NCBI RefSeq assembly: GCF_001593605.1
Contig: NZ_CP012836.1
Location: forward strand, 1,488,001 to 1,552,000
Direction: 5' to 3'
From: Algoriphagus sanaruensis
Lineage (GTDB): Bacteria; Bacteroidota; Bacteroidia; Cytophagales; Cyclobacteriaceae
Length of the DNA: 64,000 nucleotides
The translations under genes were made by a program, and so were the position numbers. Within the stretch, counting starts at the first letter, position 1; every line of letters starts with the position of its first letter. The notes below the pieces were generated by a model, which worked only from the letters and a program-made list of their open reading frames with translations, made no database searches and was not told where the DNA came from. Positions 1 to 10,577 of this stretch are shown piece by piece.

Positions 1-72
1 AAGGCTATATAAGTCTTCATTATTTAGGAAGTAGGATAAATAGGCTTTAGCAGCGAATAAAAAATCCTTCAA
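1..72 (-). CDS. Possible N-terminus of a SAM-methyltransferase-like protein (partial)
   Basis: On the minus strand a frame opens with TTG four bases after the apaG stop codon and stays open for 24 codons to the window edge. The residues read like a real N-terminus (AAKAYLSYFL in the middle). That resembles the first helix of a class I SAM-dependent methyltransferase common in Bacteroidota, but the methyltransferase core lies outside the window. The lack of an ATG start and the short length make this tentative. It could equally be an unrelated gene, or begin elsewhere. Confidence 0.35.
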   Translation of the reverse strand, partial: MKDFLFAAKAYLSYFLNNEDLYSL

Positions 73-75
73 ATT

Positions 76-462
76 TTAGTTTTGAAAAATATTAGCAATG
101 AGCTGAAATTCTGGAATGGTAACATAAAGTTGCTTCCCATCGTAGACTTTTTCCATTAAAAAATTCCCTCTCATTTTTCCAAGGCCAGATTTGAGATTGC
201 ATCCAGAAACATAAGAATGTGATTCTCCAGGTTCTAAAATGGGCTGTTGACCAACAACTCCTTCACCTTCTACAATTTTCACAGCTTCAGTTGCATCAAA
301 AATTTCCCATCTTCGCTTTAGCAATTGATAGGTATTTGCGCTATTGTTTTGGATTATTACCCGATATGTAAAAACATAATGATGAAGATGCGGATTGGAA
401 AATTCCGTTTGATAGGTCACCTCCACATTAACTTGAATACCTTCTGTAATTGATGAAATCAT
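76..462 (-). CDS. apaG: ApaG family protein
   Basis: This 128-residue protein is the usual length for ApaG, a small all-beta (fibronectin-III-like) protein of unclear biochemical role, historically linked to Co2+/Mg2+ resistance. The family hallmark is visible at about residues 65-100: GVVGQQPILEPGES, then SGCNL and G-MRGNF. No signal peptide or membrane segment is seen. It is transcribed away from ung, with 64 bp between the two starts, so the two promoters share that gap. The family assignment is secure; the cellular role is not known. Confidence 0.93.
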   Translation of the reverse strand: MISSITEGIQVNVEVTYQTEFSNPHLHHYVFTYRVIIQNNSANTYQLLKRRWEIFDATEAVKIVEGEGVVGQQPILEPGESHSYVSGCNLKSGLGKMRGNFLMEKVYDGKQLYVTIPEFQLIANIFQN

Positions 463-526
463 CCTGAATTACAATTTGTTGTTTAAAAATTACACTTATT
501 TTGATTACAAATCAAACTAATTTTCC

Positions 527-1189
527 ATGAATGTTAAAATCGAAGATACTTGGAAAGATGCATTACAAGATGTTTTCCAAATGGATTTTTTTAATGATCT
601 GGTCCATTTTGTGAAAGAGGAGTATGCAAACCACCAAATTTTTCCGCAAGGTAAAGATATTTTTAACGCATTTTGGCATTGCCCTCTTCCCAAAACAAAG
701 GTCGTGATTTTAGGTCAAGACCCATATCATGGTCCTGGTCAGGCGCATGGACTTTCATTCTCTGTTAAACCAGGTATCCCTTTTCCTCCCAGTTTGCTCA
801 ATATCTTTAAAGAAATCAAATTGGATTTAGGAATTGAAATGCCACCAAACGGCGATCTTAGCCGATGGGCTGATCAGGGTGTTTTTTTGCTAAATGCCAC
901 ATTGACTGTAAGAGCACATCAAGCAGGCTCTCATCAAAATAAAGGGTGGGAGCTATTTACCGATGAAGTGATCAAGGCTATAAATCAGAGAAAAGAAAAG
1001 GTGGTTTTTTTGCTTTGGGGGGCTTATGCGCAAAAAAAGGCCTCGTTGATTGATCCTCAAAGACATTTGATCCTTACTGCACCTCATCCTAGTCCTCTTT
1101 CGGCGCATAGGGGTTTTTTAGGTTGTGGACATTTTTCTAAAGCCAATGATTATTTAGTGGCTAATGGATTTACTCCTATTCAATGGTAA
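527..1189 (+). CDS. ung: Uracil-DNA glycosylase
   Basis: Family 1 uracil-DNA glycosylase. It removes uracil from DNA and starts base-excision repair in the cytoplasm. The water-activating loop GQDPYH lies at residues 63-68, with the catalytic Asp at 65. The DNA-intercalation loop HPSPLSAHRG lies at 187-196. At 220 residues it is a normal full-length Ung. It is a single-gene transcript: divergent from apaG upstream and convergent with lepB downstream across a hairpin terminator. Confidence 0.97.
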   Translation: MNVKIEDTWKDALQDVFQMDFFNDLVHFVKEEYANHQIFPQGKDIFNAFWHCPLPKTKVVILGQDPYHGPGQAHGLSFSVKPGIPFPPSLLNIFKEIKLDLGIEMPPNGDLSRWADQGVFLLNATLTVRAHQAGSHQNKGWELFTDEVIKAINQRKEKVVFLLWGAYAQKKASLIDPQRHLILTAPHPSPLSAHRGFLGCGHFSKANDYLVANGFTPIQW

Positions 1190-1191
1190 TA

Positions 1192-1219
1192 AAAAAGCTC
1201 TTCGATTGAAGAGCTTTTT
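1192..1219. terminator. Bidirectional terminator between ung and lepB
   Basis: Perfect 12-bp stem (AAAAAGCTCTTC / GAAGAGCTTTTT) with a 4-base loop. It lies between the convergent ung and lepB stop codons. A/T runs on both flanks let it serve both strands. Confidence 0.85.
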
Positions 1220-1223
1220 GATA

Positions 1224-2300
1224 TTATTCGATTCCTCTAAATAAACGACTCCATCTGATTTTGTTAAATAGGGATTCATATTGATCTAGGGAAAGCCATA
1301 GGAACCAAGCTTTGCCAACGACGTGATCTTCTGGTACAAATCCCCAATATCTAGAATCCAAAGAATTATGTCGATTATCCCCCATCATGAAATAATAGTT
1401 CTGTTTGAAGGTATAGGAATCCAACTTTTGTCCATCAATAAAGAGTGAACCATTTTTGATCTCAACAGCTTGATGATCTTCATAGTGTTTGATCACAAAG
1501 AAATATTTAATCAGGTTCTCTGAGGTCAATTCAATGGTTTCTCCTTTACCGGGAACTTTTAAAGGACCAAAATTATCTCGATTCCACTTCCAAGGGTTTC
1601 CTGCAGGATAGATAGAAGTTTCTTCTCGGCCTGCTGGGAAAATATCTTTGGTCACTGAAGTGACCACGGGGGACTGAGAAAGGCGATCAATCACTGTTTG
1701 GGTGCACCAAACTGCAAATTGATTACTTTGAGGATCTGCATAAAAACTGTCAGGGTTGATACCGTAGTCATTTAAAAAGTCTGCCGTAAGGGGACGATTG
1801 GTGGTGATTCGATAAGAAAATTGCATTTCTTCAGGCTGTAGAGCCTTTTCTCCATTTACAATTAAGTCCCCATCTTTAATTTCAATAACATCTCCCGGCA
1901 CTCCAACTGCCCTTTTGATATAATTGGTTTTGAGGTCATTTGGGAATTGAAACTCTACCGGGTAGTTAAAGACAACTACATCATTTCTCTTGATGCTTGT
2001 AAATCCTGGAAGTCGGTAATAGGGGAGTTGAATGGCATCTGAATACGATGGGATTTCTGTTCCCCAGATCTTTTGGTGGGTGAGAGGTACTTGCAAAGGC
2101 GTCTTTGGGATTCTAGTTCCATAGTGCATTTTGCTCACGAATAGGAAGTCACCGACAAGTAGAGATTTCTCCATCGAGCCTGTCGGAATGGTGAATGGTT
2201 CGAGAAGCAGCCATCGAATTAATGAGGCGGCCACCACTGCAAAAACAAGGGCATCAATCCATTCTCTGGTGGCTGATTTTTTTTGTTTGGATTTACTCAT
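1224..2300 (-). CDS. lepB: Signal peptidase I
   Basis: Type I signal peptidase (S26), which cleaves signal peptides from exported proteins at the outer face of the inner membrane. One N-terminal membrane segment spans about residues 15-33. The catalytic Ser42 follows in PTGSME, the general-base Lys129 lies in YIKRAVGVPGD, and the box GDNRHNSLDSR is near the C-terminus. At 358 residues it is longer than E. coli LepB because of a large insert between the two catalytic halves (about 145-290), which is common in Bacteroidota. It is the last gene of the leftward parA-parB-DUF5683-dapB-lepB operon, 8 bp after dapB. Confidence 0.96.
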   Translation of the reverse strand: MSKSKQKKSATREWIDALVFAVVAASLIRWLLLEPFTIPTGSMEKSLLVGDFLFVSKMHYGTRIPKTPLQVPLTHQKIWGTEIPSYSDAIQLPYYRLPGFTSIKRNDVVVFNYPVEFQFPNDLKTNYIKRAVGVPGDVIEIKDGDLIVNGEKALQPEEMQFSYRITTNRPLTADFLNDYGINPDSFYADPQSNQFAVWCTQTVIDRLSQSPVVTSVTKDIFPAGREETSIYPAGNPWKWNRDNFGPLKVPGKGETIELTSENLIKYFFVIKHYEDHQAVEIKNGSLFIDGQKLDSYTFKQNYYFMMGDNRHNSLDSRYWGFVPEDHVVGKAWFLWLSLDQYESLFNKIRWSRLFRGIE

Positions 2301-2308
2301 GGTTGAAA

Positions 2309-3031
2309 TTAAAATTTGAGGAAATCATCCATGGAAAGAACTCCAGTTTTACCAGGAATCCATTCAGCAACCAAAACGGCTCCTAAGGCAAAGCCCTCTC
2401 GGCTATGTGCTGTATGACTGATTTCGATGTCGTCAATTTTTGAAGAATATTTTACAATATGCGTTCCTGGAGCAGGATCGATACGTTTGGCTGTGATAGG
2501 TAGAGAACTTGGGGAATCACCTTTTTCTCCCGCCAAATGCCAATTGTGGAGAGTTGTTGAGTTTTTGATGATACCTTGAGCCAATGTAATGGCCGTGCCT
2601 GAAGGAGCATCTTTTTTTTCAGTGTGGTGAATTTCTTCCATGCTTACTGAATACCCACTAGTTTCCTTCATGAGTTTAGCTAGGAATTCATTGACTTTGA
2701 AAAAGACATTGACACCGATACTGTAATTGGATGCGTAAAAAAAGGCTCCGTTTTTTTCTAAGGTGTACCGATTAATCTCAGGCTTTTTTGAAATCCAACC
2801 GGTGGTTCCCGAAATTACCGGTATACCCCGTTCTATAGCCCATTTGATGTTTTCAATGGCTGCTTCAGGTTGGCTAAATTCAATAGCTGCATCTATGGCT
2901 TTTGGATCCAATTGATCCAATTCATGGCGATTGTCGATATTTATTTTTGCAGCAATGGTATGGCCTCGGGTCTCAGCGATTTCGCTGATGATTTTGCCCA
3001 TTTTACCATATCCAAGTATTAGTATATTCAT
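2309..3031 (-). CDS. dapB: 4-hydroxy-tetrahydrodipicolinate reductase
   Basis: Catalyses the NAD(P)H-dependent reduction step of the diaminopimelate/lysine pathway in the cytoplasm. The nucleotide-binding loop GYGKMGK is at residues 7-13 and SGTTGW is near residue 95. The active-site stretch EEIHHTEKKDAPSGTA carries the catalytic His and Lys. At 240 residues it is slightly shorter than the E. coli enzyme (273), as in other Bacteroidota. The start ATG overlaps the stop codon of the upstream DUF5683 gene by one base, so the two are translationally coupled. Confidence 0.96.
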   Translation of the reverse strand: MNILILGYGKMGKIISEIAETRGHTIAAKINIDNRHELDQLDPKAIDAAIEFSQPEAAIENIKWAIERGIPVISGTTGWISKKPEINRYTLEKNGAFFYASNYSIGVNVFFKVNEFLAKLMKETSGYSVSMEEIHHTEKKDAPSGTAITLAQGIIKNSTTLHNWHLAGEKGDSPSSLPITAKRIDPAPGTHIVKYSSKIDDIEISHTAHSREGFALGAVLVAEWIPGKTGVLSMDDFLKF

Positions 3032-3651
3032 TATTTCAGGATGAAGTTAAATGTTAGTCCTACGGGTGCAGATGATGCAACGAGAGGAGGAGTTCCTGGT
3101 GTGATTTTTAGTCCAATATTGTCTGAAATATCAAACCCCGATAAGTGAGCGTCTACATTTGCATCCACCAAATTGAGTGCATAAATCACTGCCAAAAGTA
3201 ATATTGTCATATCTCGATTTTGCCGCCAATAATCGACATTCCTTACTAGCGCCTCCCGATTCAATGATGGAAATTGACTTTTGTCTCCATCGTCAAAGGC
3301 AAATAAAGCTGATCGAAAGGTCTGATAGCGTTTGTTATTATATCCGATAAAATAGACATCGGCCATAATTCCGGCATATAGAATTGGAGCTTTCCATGCT
3401 TTACCATTATATACCTGGCCCGCTCCTGGCACAATCGCTGATAGCAAAACTGCTTTTCTTGGATTTTTGGGTAAATTGGAGAAGTCTGGCTTTTCCTTTT
3501 TTGCGGGATTTTGGTCGGGGGCTTGATTTGTTTTAGTCTGAGTCCATCCCTTGGTAGAAACAAAAATCAAAAAAAGGAAAAGCCCAAGGGTGATTATCCG
3601 AGTGGGCTTGAATGAAAATCTTGAATAAGGATTACTTCCCTTTTTCATCAA
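3031..3651 (-). CDS. DUF5683 membrane protein
   Basis: A 206-residue protein with a hydrophobic N-terminal segment at about 20-38 (ITLGLFLFLIFVSTKGW) that may be a signal anchor. The core is PRKAVLLSAIVPGAGQVYNGKAWK followed by a hydrophobic stretch, then a second hydrophobic helix near 150-165. The PGAGQVYNGKxWK signature is the mark of DUF5683, a Bacteroidota family usually encoded between parB and dapB; its function is unknown. It overlaps the parB stop by 4 bp. The second Met is an alternative start one codon later. Confidence 0.85.
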   Translation of the reverse strand: MMKKGSNPYSRFSFKPTRIITLGLFLFLIFVSTKGWTQTKTNQAPDQNPAKKEKPDFSNLPKNPRKAVLLSAIVPGAGQVYNGKAWKAPILYAGIMADVYFIGYNNKRYQTFRSALFAFDDGDKSQFPSLNREALVRNVDYWRQNRDMTILLLAVIYALNLVDANVDAHLSGFDISDNIGLKITPGTPPLVASSAPVGLTFNFILK

Positions 3652-4556
3652 ATTATTTCCAATATCTCCAATATCCTATTTAAATCTGAGGCAGATGTAA
3701 ATGGAATTTTAATTTCACCACGATTCTTGGCGTCAGACTTTAAGGCCACTTTGGTTCCGAAATGAGAAGCGAGACGCTGTTGAATTTTATTCATTTCGTA
3801 TTTCCGTACTGGATCAAGACTAGGTTTTTCATCTTTTCCAGGTTTGCCCTCATTTAGTGCTTTTACCAAAGCTTCAACCTTACGCACACTTAGTTCTTCC
3901 TCAACTGCTTTTTTGAAAATGGCCAATTGCTTATCGACGTCTTCAATATTAATCAGAGCGCGAGCATGTCCCATCGAAAGAGTTTGATCTTTAATGGCTG
4001 CTTGGATCGTAGGAGGTAATTTGAGGAGCCGAAGGTAATTATTAACAGTGGTTCTGTTTTTACCTACTCGATCTCCCAATTCTTCTTGTTTGAGATTGCA
4101 TTCTGATAATAGACGCTGGTACGATTGTGCGATTTCCAAGGCATTCAGGTTTTCACGCTGAATGTTTTCGATCAATGCCATTTCTAGCATTTGCTGATCG
4201 TTGGCAGTACGGACATAGGCAGGAATTTGAGTCAAGCCTGCAATTTTGGATGCTTGAAATCTGCGTTCCCCAGAAATAAGTTGGTACTCACCTGGACCTA
4301 GTTTTCGAACCGTAATTGGCTGGATGATTCCCTGAACTTTGATCGATTCTGCAAGTTCCTCAAGGGCATCCTTATCAAAATGTACCCTAGGCTGATAGGG
4401 ATTGACTTGGATTTCTTGAATCGATATTTCAAAAATTCCAGTTTTTGCAGCCTCTGGAAGAATTTCTTGGGATTTTGTTTTGGCTGGACTATCCTCTAGT
4501 AGGGCTCCTAACCCTCTGCCTAAGGCATTTTTACGGTTTGGTTTATGGTCTGCCAT
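3648..4556 (-). CDS. parB: Chromosome-partitioning protein ParB
   Basis: ParB/Spo0J centromere-binding CTPase clamp that loads at parS and cooperates with ParA and SMC in chromosome segregation. The N-terminal ParA-stimulating motif NALGRGLGALLED is at residues 10-22. The CTP-binding GERRFQA box is at 96-102. The helix-turn-helix (VGKNRTTVNNYLRLL) is around 160-174. Its length of 302 residues is normal. It lies 2 bp downstream of parA. No parS-like palindrome was identified in the window. Confidence 0.96.
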   Translation of the reverse strand: MADHKPNRKNALGRGLGALLEDSPAKTKSQEILPEAAKTGIFEISIQEIQVNPYQPRVHFDKDALEELAESIKVQGIIQPITVRKLGPGEYQLISGERRFQASKIAGLTQIPAYVRTANDQQMLEMALIENIQRENLNALEIAQSYQRLLSECNLKQEELGDRVGKNRTTVNNYLRLLKLPPTIQAAIKDQTLSMGHARALINIEDVDKQLAIFKKAVEEELSVRKVEALVKALNEGKPGKDEKPSLDPVRKYEMNKIQQRLASHFGTKVALKSDAKNRGEIKIPFTSASDLNRILEILEII

Positions 4557-4558
4557 AC

Positions 4559-5344
4559 TTAATTAATTGATGTTTTTTGAAGGCCGTTTCGTTCGGCAAT
4601 TTCTCCTGCAAGGTTAAGGTAAGCAATCGCTCCTTTTCCATCCGCATCAAAGGCAATGGCAGGTAATCCAAAACTTGGAGACTCTGAAAGTCTTACGTTT
4701 CTTGGGATAATGGTATTGAAAACCATGTTTTTGAAATGAATTCTCACTTCATCTACGACTTGATTGGATAACCTCAGTCGTGCATCATACATCGTCAGCA
4801 AAATGCCTTCAACTTCCAGTTCTGGATTGAGTCTGGTTTGAATGATTTTGATCGTGTTGAGTAGTTTTCCTAAGCCTTCAAGGGCGAAATATTCACATTG
4901 AACGGGAATAATGACCGAATTGGCAGCGGTTAATGCATTGATGGTGATCAGACCCAAAGAAGGGGAACAGTCAATAATGATGAAATCGTACTCGTCCTTT
5001 AGCTCTGAGATCACTTCTTTCATTTTTTCCTCCCGATTGTCCATATTGATCATTTCCACTTCGGCACCCACCAAATCGATATGTGAAGGAACTAGGAATA
5101 GATTCTCTATTTCTGTGGAAAGAATGATGGTTTGGACATCAATTCCGTCCACCATACATTCATAAATACTGGTTTCGATGGATTTGGGATCATGACCTAA
5201 GCCAGAGGTCGTATTAGCCTGTGGATCAGCATCAATCACGAGAGTTTTATATTCCAAAACTGCCAAGCTGGCAGCCAGATTCATGGCTGTGGTGGTTTTA
5301 CCCACGCCTCCTTTTTGGTTGGCAATGGCAATAATTTTTCCCAT
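4559..5344 (-). CDS. parA: Chromosome-partitioning ATPase ParA/Soj
   Basis: Deviant Walker-A ATPase that positions the ParB-bound origin region. KGGVGKTT is at residues 11-18 of the chosen start, followed by DADPQANTT and the Walker B IIDCSP. The open frame extends 10 codons further upstream. I start at the internal ATG ([10 protein letters not shown]) because that gives the standard ParA N-terminus, with the first beta strand directly after Met. It is the first gene of the leftward parA-parB-DUF5683-dapB-lepB operon. Confidence 0.95.
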   Translation of the reverse strand: MGKIIAIANQKGGVGKTTTAMNLAASLAVLEYKTLVIDADPQANTTSGLGHDPKSIETSIYECMVDGIDVQTIILSTEIENLFLVPSHIDLVGAEVEMINMDNREEKMKEVISELKDEYDFIIIDCSPSLGLITINALTAANSVIIPVQCEYFALEGLGKLLNTIKIIQTRLNPELEVEGILLTMYDARLRLSNQVVDEVRIHFKNMVFNTIIPRNVRLSESPSFGLPAIAFDADGKGAIAYLNLAGEIAERNGLQKTSIN

Positions 5345-5503
5345 GGAAATAGATTGAGGGTATTTTGACTTCAATATTAATCAAATTCAGGGCTATTCCT
5401 TGGACTCGATCATCTTTTTTGGCTGCTCTACCAGGTGAATTTTCGTTAAATTAATGTGAATCAATTGGTAGCAAAGTTGTCAAATCCTAAAACGGAATGG
5501 TGT

Positions 5504-5532
5504 CACAAAAAAAAGGGAGCCTAAAGCTCCCT
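5504..5532 (-). terminator. Terminator of yidC
   Basis: 7-bp GC-rich stem (AGGGAGC / GCTCCCT) with a 5-base loop, followed on the minus strand by a run of eight T. It lies directly after the yidC stop codon. Confidence 0.8.
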
Positions 5533-5535
5533 CTC

Positions 5536-7326
5536 TTATTTTTTGCGATTGGCGTCTGCAGCTTTCATGGCATCTTCCAGTTTTTGCTGGAATTTTGACT
5601 TTTTCTTATTGACATTTTTCGCTTTGGTCTCCTCTACCTTTTGGCGAATTTTTGCGTCGTCAACAAAGAGTTTGATCAAAGCTTGTTGTCCAAAAGTAAA
5701 CATGTTGGACACAAAATAATAGAAGCTAAGCCCTGCTGGATACGAGTTTAGAATAAACATGAACATCACAGGCATGATGTAACCTAGGTTTTTCATGGGG
5801 CCAGTAGCTGTAGTCAGTTGATTATTGAAATGGGTATAAATCAACTGAGAAACTGTCATCAATAAGGTAAACAAGCTGACATGGGATCCATAAAATGGAA
5901 TAGTAAACGGCAATTTGATGAATTCATCGTAGGTAGATAGGTCATTGGCCCAAAGGAAGGATTCTTGGCGAAGTTCAATGGAGTTTGGGAAGAAAAAGAA
6001 CATCGCAAACAAGAAAGGCATCTGGAGCAATAGCGGAAGACATCCCGCTACAGGGCTTACTCCAAGTTGGGAAAAGAGCTTCATTTGCTCTTGTTGCATT
6101 TTGGTAGGATCGTCCCCGTATTTTTCCTTTAATTCATCGATTTCTGGTTTAATCACCCTCATCTTTGCCATCCCGATGTAGGATTTATAGGTGAGAGGAG
6201 AAAGAGCCAACTTGATTATCAACACGATGAGGATGATGATAATCCCGTAGCTGTTAAAGTACTTTTCCAGGAATTCAAATAGATGGACAACAATGTACTT
6301 ATTTACCCAGCTTACAAAGAAGTACCCCATGTCCACATTTTTCTCAAAACCAGGGGTAATTTGTTTGAGCGTTTTATATTGATCCGGCCCGAAATAGTAG
6401 GATAGAGAAGCTTTCCCATTCTCCATAGGAATAGAGAATTGCGCATTCATGACTCTAACAACCGAACTGTCTTCAGGAGTACTTTGGGCCAATTTTACGT
6501 TCTGAAAAGCTGAATCTGCAATGATGCCGGCAGTAAAAAATCGTTGACTGAATCCAATCCATTTGACTGGCTCACTGACAGAAGATTCCTCTGGATCGTT
6601 TCCTACACCAAGATTGTCTTTGGTTTCAGTGGTGGTAAAATAATTGAGTTCTGTTTTTCTTCTCGATTCTGCAAGATCTTTTTCTTGGGCTTTAATTTGA
6701 TCATTCCAAGAAAACTGAATCTCTTTTCCAGAAAGTTGATTTTGGAAATTTCCTAAATCCAAGCTTTTTGAAACCAGGTAACTCCCCTTTGCAAGACGAT
6801 AGGTTTGGGTGATTTTTCCATAGTCTGAGGTGGCAGTCAAGGTTAAAACCTTTACCGTCCCATTTTCCCCAGATTCCTCGGAGAATGTAGGCTTGAAATA
6901 CAGGTCAGCCAAATTCAAAGGCCCCAATCGGCTTGCAAGTTCGAAACTCATTGAAGAGCTTTGCTCATCCAGAAGATACAAAGGCTCATTTTTCCAGCTT
7001 TTGTATTGTTTGAGTTCGACTTGACTGATTTGCCCGCCTTTTGTAGAAAGAGTGATTTTTACATCATCATTTTCCAATGTGATATCCTCTTCTTCTCCAA
7101 CCGTTAATGCTGCAAATACTCCATATTTTTCAGCTCTTTTAGCATCGATAAGGCTGTCAGGTAATGCGACAGTTTCGATTGTTGATTCAGTTGAGGCTGA
7201 ATTTACTGCCTCTGTTTCAACTGTAGTTTCTACCGGAGGTAATTCTGGTCCGCTTGCGAAAAAAATCGAATAAATGAGGATTACTGCCGCAAAAAGAATT
7301 AAACCGGTTGCTTGGTTTCTATCCAT
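5536..7326 (-). CDS. yidC: Membrane protein insertase YidC
   Basis: YidC/Oxa1 insertase, which helps membrane proteins enter the inner membrane with or without SecYEG. An N-terminal membrane anchor lies at about residues 6-24. A long periplasmic domain covers roughly 60-340, and the conserved C-terminal bundle of five membrane segments covers about 350-560. A basic, lysine-rich tail follows (KNVNKKKSKFQQK). The length of 596 residues fits the Gram-negative form. It lies 23 bp downstream of pyrG on the same strand, so the two are probably co-transcribed, and it ends at its own terminator. Confidence 0.96.
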   Translation of the reverse strand: MDRNQATGLILFAAVILIYSIFFASGPELPPVETTVETEAVNSASTESTIETVALPDSLIDAKRAEKYGVFAALTVGEEEDITLENDDVKITLSTKGGQISQVELKQYKSWKNEPLYLLDEQSSSMSFELASRLGPLNLADLYFKPTFSEESGENGTVKVLTLTATSDYGKITQTYRLAKGSYLVSKSLDLGNFQNQLSGKEIQFSWNDQIKAQEKDLAESRRKTELNYFTTTETKDNLGVGNDPEESSVSEPVKWIGFSQRFFTAGIIADSAFQNVKLAQSTPEDSSVVRVMNAQFSIPMENGKASLSYYFGPDQYKTLKQITPGFEKNVDMGYFFVSWVNKYIVVHLFEFLEKYFNSYGIIIILIVLIIKLALSPLTYKSYIGMAKMRVIKPEIDELKEKYGDDPTKMQQEQMKLFSQLGVSPVAGCLPLLLQMPFLFAMFFFFPNSIELRQESFLWANDLSTYDEFIKLPFTIPFYGSHVSLFTLLMTVSQLIYTHFNNQLTTATGPMKNLGYIMPVMFMFILNSYPAGLSFYYFVSNMFTFGQQALIKLFVDDAKIRQKVEETKAKNVNKKKSKFQQKLEDAMKAADANRKK

Positions 7327-7349
7327 AAATACACTGATTGTCGACTAGG

Positions 7350-9005
<1,656 letters not shown>

Positions 9006-9022
9006 TTAATTCTTATGGGATA

Positions 9023-9030
9023 CAAAGGTA
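9023..9030 (-). promoter_or_regulatory. Candidate -7 promoter element of pyrG
   Basis: TACCTTTG on the minus strand matches the Bacteroidota -7 consensus TANNTTTG exactly. It sits 45 bp upstream of the pyrG ATG. A TTG is present further upstream, but its spacing is short (about 15 bp), so only the -7 box is convincing. Confidence 0.45.
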
Positions 9031-9232
9031 GGGAAAAATCCCATTCAAGCCTGACTTCATTTTTTGGTTTTTTTGATTAAGGGGAAGGGAGTCCGTGGTT
9101 AAAAAGGTAAAAAGTGATCAAAAAGTATTTTGAGTCAATTTGTGACAAAAATTTTAGAGTTGTTCTTTTATCCAAGACCTTAGGGGTATGGTTATCAGCT
9201 AAAAACAAACAAAAACTCTAATTATAAAAATC

Positions 9233-9991
9233 ATGGCTACTGGCAGAATAAAAATCACAATTACGGATCAGATTTGGTCTCAGTTGGAATCACAACAAAA
9301 TCCGTCTACCATCTTTTTAGATCCAATCAGCCTCTATAAGAAATTGGATTGGACGGATATTCCTGAAAAGGTGGATACTTTAAACCAATTGTACAGCTGG
9401 GTATTTGATGAGGTAATTGTAGCTCAAAAATCCCTGCATGTTTACTGGCCGATTGGAGATAAAACTTCTGAACCTTGGTTTCAGCTTCTTCAATTATCAA
9501 ATAATGAAAAAATTGATTTTGCCTTAAAACCATCAGTATCCTTTACTTCTGAAAGAAATGAGCTTCACCCAGAAATTGTCCAACAATGGCAAGAGTTGAT
9601 TTTAATTTTGCTTCAATCACTCTTGGAGGACTTAACGATTAACTCGCAGTTTGAGGAAATTGGAACATTAACTTTTGGGAAAGAATCTATTTTTCTCTTT
9701 AAAACCTCTACTGATGGGGGAAATTATTATGGATTTGCAGAGATGAATTCCCCCATTGAAACTTCTGAAGTCGCGTATTCTGGAGTTGAATTATTTTCCT
9801 TTGAAGATATAGATGTTTATGAAAGTTTTGAGGAAATGGTCTTGGTCCTATTTAGGATAAAGGATATTGAAGTATATAACTCTAGCTTTATGGATAAAAG
9901 TCTGGAAAAGCAATATTTTACATTATTGCTAAATCAAGAAAATTCTTTCAACTTGATTCTAAGATGGCTTGATACATATTCGTTGAATTAA
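9233..9991 (+). CDS. Hypothetical protein, 252 aa, unrecognised
   Basis: An acidic 252-residue protein that I do not recognise. There is no signal peptide, membrane segment or obvious catalytic motif. It alternates aromatic and acidic residues (IDVYESFEEM, VFRIKDIEVY) and looks globular and cytoplasmic. The ATG start is preceded by an A-rich leader without a Shine-Dalgarno site. It stands alone: 254 bp after the divergent pyrG and 128 bp before the next rightward gene. Length and codon use support a real gene; no function is proposed. Confidence 0.75.
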   Translation: MATGRIKITITDQIWSQLESQQNPSTIFLDPISLYKKLDWTDIPEKVDTLNQLYSWVFDEVIVAQKSLHVYWPIGDKTSEPWFQLLQLSNNEKIDFALKPSVSFTSERNELHPEIVQQWQELILILLQSLLEDLTINSQFEEIGTLTFGKESIFLFKTSTDGGNYYGFAEMNSPIETSEVAYSGVELFSFEDIDVYESFEEMVLVLFRIKDIEVYNSSFMDKSLEKQYFTLLLNQENSFNLILRWLDTYSLN

Positions 9992-10119
9992 TCTCTTTAT
10001 GATTTCTTCATTTACTATCCTTTGTTAAAAAATTATAAATATTTCTCAAACATCTTTTTATATAGTTTCGTTAATTCTTACATTTCGAAAACTTTTACAT
10101 TTCATAACCTATCAATACG

Positions 10120-10524
10120 ATGAGAGAATTAATTAAAGAAGCCATAGTGGACCTCAAAAGAAATGACGGTTTTATCTATGTAACTGCTGAAGGAAAAAAA
10201 ATTGATTTACACGAAGCTGCAGCCAGAGGAATCGCTGTAACTCCAGTAAATCCAAAAGATCAGGTCATTAAAAAACTTGAAAGTGCAGGTTTACATTTGA
10301 CTGATAATAAGTTTGTAGCTGACCTTAATGAATTGATCAGTGTATTAAATGGTGGAGGTAGTTCTAAATCCGCTGGAAAAAGAAGATCATTTTCAGATGA
10401 TGAAAAATCCAAAATTCTAGAAGAATGGCAAAAAGTAGAAGCTGCAGGTAAAAAGACCAAGGCTGCATTCGCTAGAGAAATTGGAGTTGGCTATCAAACT
10501 TTCATTAATTGGCTGAGAGGTTAA
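10120..10524 (+). CDS. Small protein with C-terminal transposase-like helix-turn-helix
   Basis: A 134-residue protein in two parts. The N-terminal 75 residues (from MRELIKEAIV) form an unrecognised mixed alpha/beta region. A short Gly/Ser linker (about 82-90) leads to a basic C-terminal region with FSDDEKSKILEEW and then FAREIGVGYQTFINWLRG. That end closely resembles the HTH of IS3-type OrfA transposases and Trp-repressor-like domains. No transposase partner or terminal repeats are nearby, so it is more likely a domesticated DNA-binding protein than an IS remnant. A strong terminator follows. Confidence 0.8.
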   Translation: MRELIKEAIVDLKRNDGFIYVTAEGKKIDLHEAAARGIAVTPVNPKDQVIKKLESAGLHLTDNKFVADLNELISVLNGGGSSKSAGKRRSFSDDEKSKILEEWQKVEAAGKKTKAAFAREIGVGYQTFINWLRG

Positions 10525-10542
10525 TTTATAGTAATATTTAAT

Positions 10543-10577
10543 AAAAAAGGGATGAAATTAATTTCATCCCTTTTTTT
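10543..10577 (+). terminator. Rho-independent terminator after the HTH gene
   Basis: 10-bp stem GGGATGAAAT / ATTTCATCCC with a 2-base loop, followed by seven T. It lies 19 bp after the stop codon of the HTH protein. Confidence 0.88.

Noticed and set aside
10120..10524. IS3-type transposase OrfA
   Set aside because: Only the HTH is similar; no catalytic OrfB, frameshift site or terminal inverted repeats are found around it.
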